From contig NZ_JAVHJU010000036.1 in assembly GCF_031082405.1 (NCBI RefSeq), forward strand, positions 375,791 to 439,790: a stretch of 64,000 nt of DNA. The letters are read 5' to 3'. The notes beneath the pieces were generated by a model. The model saw nothing but the letters and a program-made list of their open reading frames with translations, was not told the DNA's origin and made no database searches. Each line of letters begins with the position of its first letter. Position 1 is the first letter of the stretch. The DNA comes from Amycolatopsis sp. A133. Lineage in GTDB: Bacteria > Actinomycetota > Actinomycetes > Mycobacteriales > Pseudonocardiaceae. A program made the position numbers and the translations under genes. Positions 7,837 to 17,300 of the stretch are shown piece by piece.

Positions 7837-8838
7837 TCAACGCCGGTGGAACACCGGCGTGTCCCGCGCTCGGCGGGCGCCGTAGTGGGTGGTGGCGGCC
7901 TTGACGTTACGCAGGGCTGACGCGGTCTCGACCGCGCCGACGAAGGGAAGGCCGGCGACCACCGTGGTGAGGTAGCGGTAGAGGGCTGCGGCATCGCGGG
8001 TCGACACGCTGGCGAAAATGTTGGCCGAGCCCGTGGTCGCCGCGGCGAACGCCACCTCGGCGTGTGCGGCCAGCGCTTGCCCGACCGTGTCGAAGTCACC
8101 GGCCCCGACGGTGAGCCACAGCATGGTGCGCACCGGGAGCTCGAATACCCCGAGGTCGACGTCTACGTCGAGGTGCAGCACGCCGCCGGCGCGCAGGTCG
8201 TGCAGCCGGCGGCGCACCGTGCTCGCCGCGACTTCCGTGGCGGCCATCAGCTCCTCGACCGTGGCGCGCCCGTCGCTGCGCAGTACCTCCAGGATGCGCC
8301 GGTCGGTGACGTCCACCCGTGAGGGTGGCCCGGTCGGGCCGGGGAGGGCCTCGGTGAGCTGGGCGACGTGGTGCGCCTGAAGCGGGCCGTGCTTGGTGAA
8401 CGGCTTCCCGGCGCCACCGTCGAAGACGTGCAGGACCTGGTCGGCGCGGACGTCGAGGACAAGGCGGGTGCGCGGCAGGGCCTCCAGGAGCAGCGGTTCG
8501 ATCCCGGTGCCGTAAACGGTGGTGACGATCTCGGTCCCGCCCGAGCACAGGCTGATCCAGCCGGTGTCGGAGCGCCGGGCCAGGGCATCTGCGATCTCCG
8601 AGGCGGTGCCGGGCGTCGCCCGGACACGCACCATCCATTGCTCCTGGGCGAGCGCCACCGGATCGCTGAGCCCCACCACCCGCAGTCCCCGGGTGCTGCG
8701 CAGCCGGGCGTAGCGGCGGGCGACGGTCTGATCGGAGACCCCGAGCACCTCACCGATGCGCCGGAACGGGGCCCGGCCGTCGATCTGCAGGGCGTGGAGC
8801 AGACCACGGTCGAGATCATCAAGACGGTCGAGAGCCAC
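7837..8838 (-). CDS. Lrp/AsnC-family regulator with two tandem modules
   Basis: 333 aa, twice the length of a normal Lrp protein. The first HTH is LDDLDRGLLHALQIDGRAPF with recognition region VSDQTVARRY, then a RAM-like ligand domain to about residue 165. The second HTH is at about 175-220 (DRRILEVLRSDGRATVEELM, VAASTVRRRL) followed by a second RAM-like domain to about 320. GTG start at 8836-8838. Lrp proteins sense amino acids or related small molecules and bend DNA as oligomers. A paralogue with the same architecture is at 60482-61459. The neighbouring acylase gene, 92 nt upstream on the same strand, is a possible but unproven target. Confidence 0.87.
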   Translation of the reverse strand: MALDRLDDLDRGLLHALQIDGRAPFRRIGEVLGVSDQTVARRYARLRSTRGLRVVGLSDPVALAQEQWMVRVRATPGTASEIADALARRSDTGWISLCSGGTEIVTTVYGTGIEPLLLEALPRTRLVLDVRADQVLHVFDGGAGKPFTKHGPLQAHHVAQLTEALPGPTGPPSRVDVTDRRILEVLRSDGRATVEELMAATEVAASTVRRRLHDLRAGGVLHLDVDVDLGVFELPVRTMLWLTVGAGDFDTVGQALAAHAEVAFAAATTGSANIFASVSTRDAAALYRYLTTVVAGLPFVGAVETASALRNVKAATTHYGARRARDTPVFHRR

Positions 8839-8930
8839 CAGCCGGACGGTACCCGGACTTCGAACATCGACAGCCGAGGCCTACGGTCCGGAGGCGGGCG
8901 GCCGGGCGCCCGCCTCCGCCGAGCCGTCCG

Positions 8931-11288
8931 TCAGCGCAGCACGACGACCCGCAGCGCGGGCGAGCGCAGGATGTCGGCTTCGCAGAACCGGCCCTTCACC
9001 CACTCACCACGGCTGTAGAGCTTCGTCTGGTCACTGAAGTACGGCGACCGTGGATTGGCCGACTGCGAATACGTCAGCAGCGTCGAGGAGTCCGGGCACC
9101 CGCGCCCGTTGAACCCGACCACCTGGATGTAACTGGACCCGTGCGCGACTTCGGTGTTCCCGCGCGCCGGGTCCCACTGCGGTGTCATCACGTTCAGCAC
9201 GCCGAGGAAGCCCTGTGCGCCGTGGATCGGGATGCGGTCGCCGTTGCGGGTGACGGCTTGGCCGTCCCGCAGCCGCACGTCCGGCGCCAGTCCCGCTGCG
9301 CGGAGCTCCACGATCGCGTCGCCGAACGCCTTCCGGATCCCCGGGTCCGCCGTGTTCAGCGTGTTCGGGGTGGTCAGCGGGGCCTTCGGGTCGAACGGCA
9401 CGGTGAACCGCGGAAGGTTGCCCAGCCGCGTGGCGAACCGCTGGAACAGCAGCGAACCACGGCTGTCGAGCGTGTACGTGTGGTCCCAGTTCGCCAGCGC
9501 GGTGCACGCCGGGCCGACCGGTACCGGACCGGAGGACGACGGCGCCTGCCCGTCCAGGAACGACGCGCACAGCTTCGCCAGGTCCGCCGCCGCCAAGTCG
9601 GCGAAGAGGCTGTGGTCGGCGAAGAGCATCTTCTTCATCGAGCCGGTGGTGAACCCGCCCTTCTCGGCGGTGAGCAGCGCCTCCCGGGTGCGCGGACTGC
9701 GCTCGGTGGCCTGGTCGCCGACGATCCGCGGGTAGCCGGTGATCGGGGCGCGGGCGTTCGCCAGCCAGGCGCTGTCGTTCGCGTTCAGCTCGTAGTCCCG
9801 GCGCTGCTGCTGTGGCAGCCGCGACGGCGCGAAGATCCCCGGCTCCAGCGCACCCGGGTCCGAACCCCACTGGCACGACGACCGCGAACCGTCCAAAACG
9901 GGCAGTCCGTCGACGGCGAACGTCTCCCGCCCCACCGGCGTGCTGCAGTCCCGCGCCAGCTGGTCGGTGACGTGCGGGACGACCTGGATGTCGGCGTAGA
10001 GCGCGTGGCCCGCCCGGTCGGTGGCGATGGTGTTGACCCACGGCACACCCTGCGTGCGGGTGAGCGCGCCGACGACGTCGGCCGTGCTGCGGGCCTGGTT
10101 GAGTTCGAACCACGTGTTCAACCCGCGCAGGTTGGTCGCGTTGGCGTCGCGCAGCGCGTACGCCGACTTCGCCGTCCACGGCACCGGGAACCCGCCGACG
10201 TCGTTCAGCACCGGGCCGTACCGCGTTGACCAGAAGGTCCGGCGGACCGGCTCCAGCGAGCCGTCGGGCCGGCGCACCTGGACCGTGACCTCGCGGGACG
10301 TCATCTTCTCGGCCTTGCCGTCGACCAGGTACGTCGTCGGGTCCCCGGGCGTCAGCGGCACCTCGAACAGGCCGAACGTGACCGGCGTGGACACCGTGTG
10401 CGTCCAGGCCGCGTCCGCGGTGTGCCCGATCATCACGAACGGCATGCCGAGCAGGCCGGCCCCGGCGACGTCGAACCGGCCCGGGATCGTCAGCTGGCTC
10501 TGCCAGAACCGCCGTCCGTCGTGCCACGGGTAGTGCGGGTTGCCGAGCAGCACGCTGCCGCGGCCCGCCGCGGTCCCGTCGGCGCCGACGGCGATGCCGT
10601 TGCTGCCGAGCCCGCCCTTGCCGAGCCCGTCGCGCAGGCTCGCGGACAGCTGCGCGGCCGTGCCCGCGGCCGGCGAAGGAGCGCCGGACGGCGGCGCCGC
10701 GAACAGGCCTTCGGTGACGAAGCCCAGCCCGCCGGTGACCGTGATGGCGTAGAAGTGCCGGTAGAAGTCCTGTTCGGTGATCGGCCGGACCCAGTCCGCG
10801 CCGCGGCAGGCCGGGTCGGTGATGCCGGGCCGGCCGGTGCGGGCGAGGAAAGCGTTGAACCCCTTGATGTAGCCCGAAACGATCTGGCGGACCTCCGGCC
10901 GCGGTCCCAGCGGCGCGGGCCGGGCGACCAGCCGGTCGATCACGCCGGAGTCGTTGATCTGCTGGAAGAACAGGTCGCTGTGCAGGTTGTCCTTCGCCTC
11001 GGACAGCGACGGGTAGCCTGCCCCGTCCGGCCCGAAGTACCGCGACCGCTGCGCGCTCACCGTGACGTAGATCTTCGCGAGCTCGCAGACGTTGTCGGTC
11101 GCCGCCGCGTAGCCGTACCCGTAACCGAGGCCCGCGAAGTCCTTGGCGACGATGTGCGGGATGCCGTGTTCGGTGTAGCGCAGGACGGCTTTCGCGCTGC
11201 TTTCCCCGGCCGTCGCGACGCCGGTACCCAGTGTGGTGACCGACAGCGCGGCGGCGAAAACGGCCAGCGCCTTCCGGATGTGCGTCAT
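8931..11288 (-). CDS. Secreted penicillin acylase-family (AHL / lipopeptide acylase type) Ntn-hydrolase
   Basis: 785 aa. ATG start with SD AAGGGGG about 5 nt upstream and a Sec signal peptide ending near ATAGE (residue about 28). The family is made as one chain and self-cleaves; the cleavage site is visible at Gly228-Ser229 in GGLGSNGIAVG, so Ser229 becomes the N-terminal nucleophile of the beta chain. The YxxxGI...HI start of the alpha chain and LGYGYGYAAATDNVCEL match the acylase group of PvdQ, Streptomyces AhlM and aculeacin A acylase. The enzyme removes acyl chains by amide hydrolysis; candidates are homoserine lactones, penicillins, echinocandin/aculeacin lipopeptides or own lipopeptides. 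Divergent from phoD. Confidence 0.88.
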   Translation of the reverse strand: MTHIRKALAVFAAALSVTTLGTGVATAGESSAKAVLRYTEHGIPHIVAKDFAGLGYGYGYAAATDNVCELAKIYVTVSAQRSRYFGPDGAGYPSLSEAKDNLHSDLFFQQINDSGVIDRLVARPAPLGPRPEVRQIVSGYIKGFNAFLARTGRPGITDPACRGADWVRPITEQDFYRHFYAITVTGGLGFVTEGLFAAPPSGAPSPAAGTAAQLSASLRDGLGKGGLGSNGIAVGADGTAAGRGSVLLGNPHYPWHDGRRFWQSQLTIPGRFDVAGAGLLGMPFVMIGHTADAAWTHTVSTPVTFGLFEVPLTPGDPTTYLVDGKAEKMTSREVTVQVRRPDGSLEPVRRTFWSTRYGPVLNDVGGFPVPWTAKSAYALRDANATNLRGLNTWFELNQARSTADVVGALTRTQGVPWVNTIATDRAGHALYADIQVVPHVTDQLARDCSTPVGRETFAVDGLPVLDGSRSSCQWGSDPGALEPGIFAPSRLPQQQRRDYELNANDSAWLANARAPITGYPRIVGDQATERSPRTREALLTAEKGGFTTGSMKKMLFADHSLFADLAAADLAKLCASFLDGQAPSSSGPVPVGPACTALANWDHTYTLDSRGSLLFQRFATRLGNLPRFTVPFDPKAPLTTPNTLNTADPGIRKAFGDAIVELRAAGLAPDVRLRDGQAVTRNGDRIPIHGAQGFLGVLNVMTPQWDPARGNTEVAHGSSYIQVVGFNGRGCPDSSTLLTYSQSANPRSPYFSDQTKLYSRGEWVKGRFCEADILRSPALRVVVLR

Positions 11289-11400
11289 TCGTACCCCCTT
11301 GTCGTGAGCGCCACGCTACCGACGGCGACGGCCGCCGGGTATGGGGGAAAACCCCAATGTTCGTTCACCCGCGCGCAAGCCGGCGTTGGCCGCGGCGGGA

Positions 11401-11406
11401 TAGAAA
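11401..11406 (+). promoter_or_regulatory. phoD: -10-like TAGAAA of phoD
   Basis: TAGAAA ends 6 nt before the ATG of phoD at 11413 and no SD separates them, so the message is probably leaderless. A single PHO-box-like unit GTTCACCCGCG lies upstream at 11363-11373, but without the tandem second unit expected of a PhoP site. Confidence 0.4.
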
Positions 11407-11412
11407 CCGCGC

Positions 11413-12969
11413 ATGACCGAACCGACCCACCACTCCCGCCGCTCCCTGCTCAAGGCCGGGCTCACCGGCGCCTCCGCGGTCGCCGCCGGCCTCGTCGTGC
11501 CGTCCACGGCCTTCGCCGCGGTCCCGCTCGTCCGCCGCGACCGGCCGGTGCTCACTCACGGCGTCCAGTCCGGCGACGTCACGTCGGGCTCGGCGATCGT
11601 CTGGTCGCGCGCGGACCGCCCGTCGCGCTTGGTCGTCGAGATCGCGCGGGACCCGTCGTTCCGCCACGCCCGCCGGGTCCCCGGCCCGCTAGTGGGCCCG
11701 GACAGCGGCGGCACCGGCCGCGTGCGCGTCGCGGCGCTGCAGCCGGGCACCGGGTACCACTACCGCGTCACCGCCGAAGCTCTCGACGGGCGCGCCACGA
11801 GCGAGCCGCTGACCGGCCGGTTCGCCACCGCGCCGGTGGGCCGCCGCGACACCCGGATCGTGTGGTCGGGCGACGTCGTCGGCCAGAACTGGGGGATCAA
11901 CCCGGACCTGGGCGGGATGACGATCTTCTCCGCGATGGCCGCCCGCTGCCCGGACCTGTTCCTGCACAGCGGCGACACGGTGTACTCCGACGGCCCGCTG
12001 ACCGAGACCGTCACGCTGCCCGGCGGCCGGACCTGGCGCAACGTCGTCACACCGGAGAAGTCGAAGGTCGCCGAGACGCTGGACGAGTTCCGCGGCCAGC
12101 ACGCCTACAACCGCCTCGACGACAACTTCAAGCGCTTCGCCGCGCAGGTCCCCGCCTACGTCCAGTGGGATGATCACGAAGTCTCGAACAACTGGTACCC
12201 GGGCGAGATCCTCGACAACCCGGCCTACACGGAGAAGCGCGCCGACGTCCTCGCGCCGCGGGCGTACCAGGCGTTCCACGAGTGGCACCCGATCGACTCG
12301 CGCCGGGCCGTCGACGGCCGCGTCTACCGCAGCTTCACCTACGGTTCGCGCGTCGAAGTCTTCGTCCTGGACATGCGGACCTACCGCAACGCCAACACCG
12401 CGGACCGGACGAAGCCGGGCTACATCCTCGGCGACACCCAGGCCCGCTGGCTGGCCGACGCGCTCGGCCGCAGCACGGCGACCTGGAAGATCGTCCAGGC
12501 CGACATGCCGCTGGGCCTGGTCGTCCCGGACGGCGCCGACATCGAAGCCGTCGCGAACAACCTGCCGGGCGCGCCCGGTGGCCGCGAGACCGAGCTGGCC
12601 TGGGTGCTGCGGGAGATCCAGCGGCGCCGGGTCCGCAACGTCGTCTGGCTGACCGCGGACGTCCACTACACCGCCGCGCACCACTACTCACCCGACCGGG
12701 CGGCCTTCCAGGACTTCGACCCCTTCTGGGAGTTCGTGTCCGGGCCGCTGAACGCGGGCGCGTTCGGGCCGAACGCCCTCGACCCCACCTTCGGCCCCGA
12801 GGCGGTGTTCGTGCACGCCCCGCCGTCGGCGAACACGGCCCCGATCGACGGCTTCCAGCACTTCGGCGAGCTGAACGTCGACGGCGCGAGCGGCGACCTC
12901 ACGGTGGACCTGCGGGACGCGACCGGGGCGTCGCTGTGGTCGAAGACACTGCACCCGGCGGGCCGCTGA
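11413..12969 (+). CDS. phoD: Alkaline phosphatase D, Tat-exported
   Basis: 518 aa phosphodiesterase/alkaline phosphatase of the PhoD family, which uses Fe3+ and Ca2+ and releases phosphate from phosphodiesters and teichoic acids outside the cell. The N-terminus carries a twin-arginine signal (SRRSLLKAG, residues 8-16) followed by a hydrophobic region and AFAAV. A PhoD_N domain (about 45-140) precedes the catalytic domain. Metal-site motifs visible: VWSGDVVG, LHSGDTVYSD, QWDDHEVSNNW and TADVHYTAAHHY. Divergent from the acylase gene. In Streptomyces phoD is under PhoP; here only one weak half-site is visible, so that control is unproven. Confidence 0.92.
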   Translation: MTEPTHHSRRSLLKAGLTGASAVAAGLVVPSTAFAAVPLVRRDRPVLTHGVQSGDVTSGSAIVWSRADRPSRLVVEIARDPSFRHARRVPGPLVGPDSGGTGRVRVAALQPGTGYHYRVTAEALDGRATSEPLTGRFATAPVGRRDTRIVWSGDVVGQNWGINPDLGGMTIFSAMAARCPDLFLHSGDTVYSDGPLTETVTLPGGRTWRNVVTPEKSKVAETLDEFRGQHAYNRLDDNFKRFAAQVPAYVQWDDHEVSNNWYPGEILDNPAYTEKRADVLAPRAYQAFHEWHPIDSRRAVDGRVYRSFTYGSRVEVFVLDMRTYRNANTADRTKPGYILGDTQARWLADALGRSTATWKIVQADMPLGLVVPDGADIEAVANNLPGAPGGRETELAWVLREIQRRRVRNVVWLTADVHYTAAHHYSPDRAAFQDFDPFWEFVSGPLNAGAFGPNALDPTFGPEAVFVHAPPSANTAPIDGFQHFGELNVDGASGDLTVDLRDATGASLWSKTLHPAGR

Positions 12970-12980
12970 GCAGGGTCGGC

Positions 12981-12986
12981 TAGGCT
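12981..12986 (+). promoter_or_regulatory. ndk: -10 hexamer TAGGCT of ndk
   Basis: TAGGCT lies 11 nt after the phoD stop and about 105 nt before the ndk start. Unlike most TAGGCT boxes in this window it produces a long leader (about 97 nt) that contains the hairpin element at 13022-13062. Confidence 0.5.
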
Positions 12987-13021
12987 CGCGCGCACCGAAA
13001 CCCACCGCACCAATGACATCC

Positions 13022-13062
13022 GGGGCTTCGCCCGAGCCGGGGGCTCCGCCACCCGGACCCCC
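13022..13062 (+). repeat. GC-rich double-hairpin element in the ndk leader
   Basis: Two adjacent foldbacks: GGGC-TTC-GCCC (about 13023-13033) and a longer one, 13039-13062, where GGGGG pairs with CCCCC around an inner GGC-TCC-GCC. Such 'gggcttcgccc / ggggctccgcc' mosaics resemble mobile-looking intergenic repeats scattered in actinomycete genomes. A related structure is at 59337-59404. Its position between the ndk promoter and SD means it is transcribed as RNA. Confidence 0.55.
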
Positions 13063-13090
13063 GAAAACAGTATTGAGGAGAAACACCGTC

Positions 13091-13501
13091 GTGACTGAAC
13101 GCACGCTGGTCCTGGTCAAGCCCGATGGCGTCGCGCGCGGCCTCGTCGGCGAAGTCATCTCGCGGATCGAGCGCAAGGGCCTCAAGCTCACCGCGGTCGA
13201 GCTGCGGACCGTTCCGCAGGCGCTGGCCGAGGAGCACTACGCCGAGCACAAGGAGCGTCCGTTCTTCGGCGACCTGCTGGAGTTCATCACCTCGGGCCCG
13301 CTGGTCGCGCTCGCCGTCGAGGGCCCGCGCGCCATCGCCGCGTTCCGCCAGCTGGCCGGCGGCACCGACCCGGTCGAGAAGGCCACCCCGGGCACCATCC
13401 GCGGTGACTTCGCGCTGGAGACCCAGTACAACCTGGTACACGGCTCGGACTCGCCGGAGTCGGCCGAGCGCGAGCTGAAGCTCTGGTTCCCCGACCTGTG
13501 A
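13091..13501 (+). CDS. ndk: Nucleoside diphosphate kinase
   Basis: 136 aa, the normal length. Transfers the gamma-phosphate of ATP to NDPs through a phospho-histidine. The chosen start is GTG 13091 (VTERTLVLVKPDGVARG), with GAGGAG at 13075-13080; upstream in-frame sequence is non-coding leader. Active site His117 is in NLVHGSDSPESAERE. The FIT-SGPLVALAVEG and GTIRGDFA segments are typical. In M. tuberculosis ndkA follows the DUF4233 gene directly; here a block of six accessory genes separates them. A clear terminator follows. Confidence 0.97.
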   Translation: MTERTLVLVKPDGVARGLVGEVISRIERKGLKLTAVELRTVPQALAEEHYAEHKERPFFGDLLEFITSGPLVALAVEGPRAIAAFRQLAGGTDPVEKATPGTIRGDFALETQYNLVHGSDSPESAERELKLWFPDL

Positions 13502-13506
13502 TCGGC

Positions 13507-13536
13507 ACCGGGGTCGCGCACCCGCGCGACCCCGGT
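13507..13536 (+). terminator. 12-bp hairpin after ndk
   Basis: Arms 13507-13518 (ACCGGGGTCGCG) and 13525-13536 pair perfectly around a 6-nt loop, beginning 6 nt after the ndk stop. Followed by CCCTTGG rather than a U-run. Confidence 0.7.
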
Positions 13537-13550
13537 CCCTTGGAGCGACT

Positions 13551-14264
13551 ATGACCACGATGCCGTTCGCGCCGCGCGGCTACCTGCCGGTGCTGGCCGA
13601 GCTGACCGGCGCGTTCGCCGAAGCGCTGCGCACGGCCGATCCGGCCGCGGCGGTGCCCGACTGCGCCGGCTGGACCGTCGCCGACCTCGCGACGCACCTG
13701 GGCAACGTGCACCGCTGGGCCGCGACGGTCGTGCGCACCGGCGAGGTGCAGCCGCAGGACTTCGCCGTCGGCCCGGGAGCCGATCTCGTGGCCTGGTACA
13801 CCGAAAGCGCGCGGCTCCTGCTCGCCGAACTCGAGGCCGCCGATCCCGAAGACCCGTGCTGGCACTTCGCGGGCACCGGGAAGACCAAGGCGTTCTGGTA
13901 CCGCCGCCAGGTCCACGAAACCGCCATCCACCTCGCCGACGCGGGGAGCGCCCACGTGCTCGACGCGGACGTGGCCGCGGACGGCGTCGACGAGGTCTTC
14001 GGCGCGATGCTGCCGCGCGTGACGCGGTGGCACGCCGTGCCGCAGCTGCCCGGCCCCGTCACCGTGCGCGCCACCGACACCGGTGACGTCTGGACCGTGC
14101 ACCCCGGTGAGCCGCCCGCGCTGGGCCCGGCCGACGACGGCGCCGCGACCGTGGCGGCACCCGCGCGCGATCTCCTGCTGCGGCTGTGGAAGCGCTCCGG
14201 ACCGGATCCGCGCGTCACCGGCGAAGCCGCCGAGGCGCTCCTCGCCGCACCGCTCACCCCGTGA
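13551..14264 (+). CDS. Maleylpyruvate isomerase N-terminal / DinB-like family protein
   Basis: 237 aa. N-terminal four-helix DinB-type fold with the phrase PDCAGWTVADLATHLGNVHRW, where the His of THLG is the usual metal ligand, and QVHETAIHLADAG supplying the other two His ligands. The C-terminal half (about 165-237) matches the MDMPI C-terminal domain. Members are mycothiol-dependent isomerases or S-transferases, as expected in a mycothiol-producing actinomycete; the actual reaction is unknown. SD GGAG lies 7-10 nt upstream of the ATG at 13551. A DasR-like site starts 4 nt after the stop. Confidence 0.8.
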   Translation: MTTMPFAPRGYLPVLAELTGAFAEALRTADPAAAVPDCAGWTVADLATHLGNVHRWAATVVRTGEVQPQDFAVGPGADLVAWYTESARLLLAELEAADPEDPCWHFAGTGKTKAFWYRRQVHETAIHLADAGSAHVLDADVAADGVDEVFGAMLPRVTRWHAVPQLPGPVTVRATDTGDVWTVHPGEPPALGPADDGAATVAAPARDLLLRLWKRSGPDPRVTGEAAEALLAAPLTP

Positions 14265-14267
14265 GGG

Positions 14268-14279
14268 TGTTCTAGACCA
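14268..14279. promoter_or_regulatory. DasR-like operator (11/12 match)
   Basis: TGTTCTAGACCA differs at one position from the palindromic DasR core TGGTCTAGACCA known from Streptomyces. It lies 90 nt before the start of the phosphodiester glycosidase gene, in its promoter region. A perfect core is present upstream of the GH20 gene at 53542-53553. Confidence 0.6.
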
Positions 14280-14369
14280 TTCAGGCGGCGTTCACCGGGA
14301 AGTCTTCCCCCGGCTGCGCTGCTGCGCTGTGCTGGTCCGGCTCACTCTCACTCGATACTGGGGTACTTG

Positions 14370-17300
14370 GTGAAGAAGTCGCACATCGTGCTGCCGTTCG
14401 TCGCGCTCTTCGCGACGGCGTTCGTCGCCCCCGCCCACGCCGACCCCCTCGCCGCGCCGCTCGGCACGCCGCCGGTCGAGGCCGCGCCCGCCGCGTCGTC
14501 GGCCCACGAAGGCCCGGTCGCCTTCGCCGCCGCAGACCCCGGCGACGGGCTCGTCACCGGCAGCGCGACCACCGAGGTCGCGCCCGGGCTGAACCTGACC
14601 CAGTTCGACCGGTTCGACCCGGCGGGCTGGATCCGCGGCGACACCCTCGCCGTCGACCTGGGCAGCAAGGTGCTGAAGCCGGCCTACCTGAGCCCCGGCA
14701 CGGTTTCCGGGCGCACGCCGCTGTCCCAGCAGCTCGCGCGGGCGGGCGCGGTGGCCGGCGTCAACGGCGACTTCTTCGACATCAACGCCACCGGCGCGCC
14801 GATCGGCGTCGGCATCGACCGCGGGCGGCTGCAGACCGCGCCCGCGGCCGGGCACAACCTCACCGCGTCGATCACCGAAGAGGGCAAGGCCCGGCTGGCT
14901 TCGGTCTTCCTCGAGGCCACCGTGACGCTGCCCGGTGGCACGGTGCGGGCGACCAACTTCAACAGTCCCGTCCTCGAGGCGGACGCGATCGGTGTCTACA
15001 CGCCGTTGTGGGGCGCTTCCGGCCGCCGGACGTCGGTGGCGGGCGCTTCGCGCGTGCGCGAGGTCGAGCTGCGCGACGGCGTCGTCACGCAGGTCCGCAG
15101 CGCGCCCGCGGACGGCCCGATCGCGGCGGGCACGACGCTGCTGCTGGCCCGTGAAGCCGGGGCGGACGCCCTTGCCGCGCTGCAGCCGGGCGACCCGGTG
15201 GGTGTCACGTACGCGCCGCGCTCGGACGCCGGGAAGATCGCGGTCGCCGTCGGCGGCAACGAGGTCCTGCTCCGCGACGGCGTCGTGCAGCCGGTCGACA
15301 ACGTGGCCATGCACCCGCGGACCGCGGTCGGCTTCTCCGCCGACGGCAAGCGGATGTGGCTGGCCACTGTGGACGGACGCCAGGCCGACAGCCGCGGGAT
15401 GACCGAGCTGGAGCTGGCCCGGCACCTGAAGAGCCTCGGCGCCGACGACGCGATCAACCTCGACGGCGGTGGCTCGTCGACGCTCCTCGCGCGCAACGAG
15501 GGCGAAGCCGCGCCGAGTGTCCGCAACGCGCCGTCCGACGGCGGGGAACGCCTGGTGCCCAACGGGATCGGCTTCACGACCGTGCCGGGCAGCGGCCGGC
15601 TGACCGGATTCGCTCCGACCCCGGCCGTGGCCGCGGAGGGCGCGAACCGCGTGCTGTCCGGCCTGACCCGGCACCTGGTCGCCGACGGCCACGACGAGAC
15701 CGGCGCCGCGGTGGCCGCCGACCCGCGCTGGAGCACGACGGACCTCCGGCGGGCGACCGTGACGCGCGGGGTCGTCACCGGTCACCGCGCGGGTGACGTC
15801 GACGTCGTCGCGCGCTCCGGCCGGGCGTCCGGGAAGACGGCGCTTTCGGTGCTCGGCGAGCCGGTCCGGCTCGGCACCAGCACCGAGCAGGTCGCGCTGT
15901 CGGCCGCAGGCGCGCGAAGCACCTTCAAGGTTTACGGCTACGACGCCGACGGCTACGGCACCTGGCTGGAGCCCGACGACGTCAAGCTCGGCTACGACCA
16001 CTCGGTCGTGCGGATCGAGCCGTCCGGCGACGGGTACGCGGTCACCGCGCTGACGTCCTCCGGCGCGACGGCGATCACCGCGACGGCCGCGGGCCTGACC
16101 ACGCACCTGGCCGCGTCGGTCGGCACCGTGGCGCAGGTGGCGGCGCCGCTGGACGGTCCGGCGGGCTGGACGGCCACGGTGTTCCCGGCGGTCGTCGGCG
16201 CCGCGCTTTCGGCGGCACCCGGCCACGACGGCGGCGCCGGGCTCGCGCTGGACTACCGGCTGACCGGCACCACCGCCACGCGCGCCGCCTACGTGACGCC
16301 GGCCGCCCCGCTCGCCGTCCCGGCCGGCACGCAGAAGATCGGGCTGTGGGTGGAGGGCGACGGCAAGGGCGCGTGGCTGCGGGCGGAACTGCGCGACGCC
16401 GCGAACGTGGCGTCCATTGTGGACGTTTCGCTGAGCGTCGACTGGACGGGCTGGCGGTACGTCACCGCCGCGATCCCGGCCGGGCTGCCCGCCGGACAGC
16501 GCCTGGCGCGCTTCTACGCCGTGGAAAACGTGCCGGACCAGCAGTACGAGGGCCGGCTGGGGTTCGACGACCTGACCTTCGAAGTGGCGCCGACGACGGC
16601 CGTGCCCGCCGACCCCGCCCCGCGCGACCCGGCGCTGGTCACGGACGGCGTCGTGGCCGGTGGCCTGCGGGTCGCGGTGGTCAGCGACGCCCAGTTCACC
16701 GCGGACGATCCGGCGGGCCCGCTGGTCGCCCAGGCGCGGCGGGCGCTGCGCGAAGCCGTCGCGGCGAAACCGGACCTCGTGCTGATCAACGGCGACTTCG
16801 TCGACCGCGGCACGGCGCCCGACTTCGTGCTGGCCCGGCAGGTGATCACCGAGGAGCTCGACGGCAGGGTGCCCTGGTACTACGTGCCGGGCAACCACGA
16901 GGCCGAAGGCGGCAACGGCCTCGCGAACTTCCAGGCCGCCTTCGGGGTGACGCACCAGGTCGTCGACGTCCGCGGCATCCGGCTGGTGCTCCTGGACTCC
17001 TCCCGCGGCTCGCTGCGGGCCGGCGGGTTCGACCAGGTCCGGATGCTGCGGTCGGCGCTCGACTCCGCGGCCGCCGACCGGTCCGTGCGCGGGGTCGTCG
17101 TCGCGATGCACCACCCGGTGCAGGACCCGAGCCCGACCGGGAACTCGCAGCTCGGCGACCGGAAGGAGGCGGCGCTGCTGACCCGGTGGCTCACCGGGTT
17201 CGAGCAGGCCTCCGGCAAGCCGGCCGCCGCCGTCGCCTCGCACGCCGGTGTGTTCTCGCTGTCGCGGGTCGACGGCGTGCCGTACCTGGTCAACGGCAAC

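Noticed and set aside
11363..11373. PHO-box-like unit GTTCACCCGCG upstream of phoD
   Set aside because: PhoP sites consist of at least two 11-bp direct repeats; neighbouring 11-mers do not match, so it is not called as an operator.
14292..17243. Long open frame antisense to the phosphodiester glycosidase gene
   Set aside because: Arg/Gly/Ala-rich translation without motifs; the plus-strand protein has clear domains.
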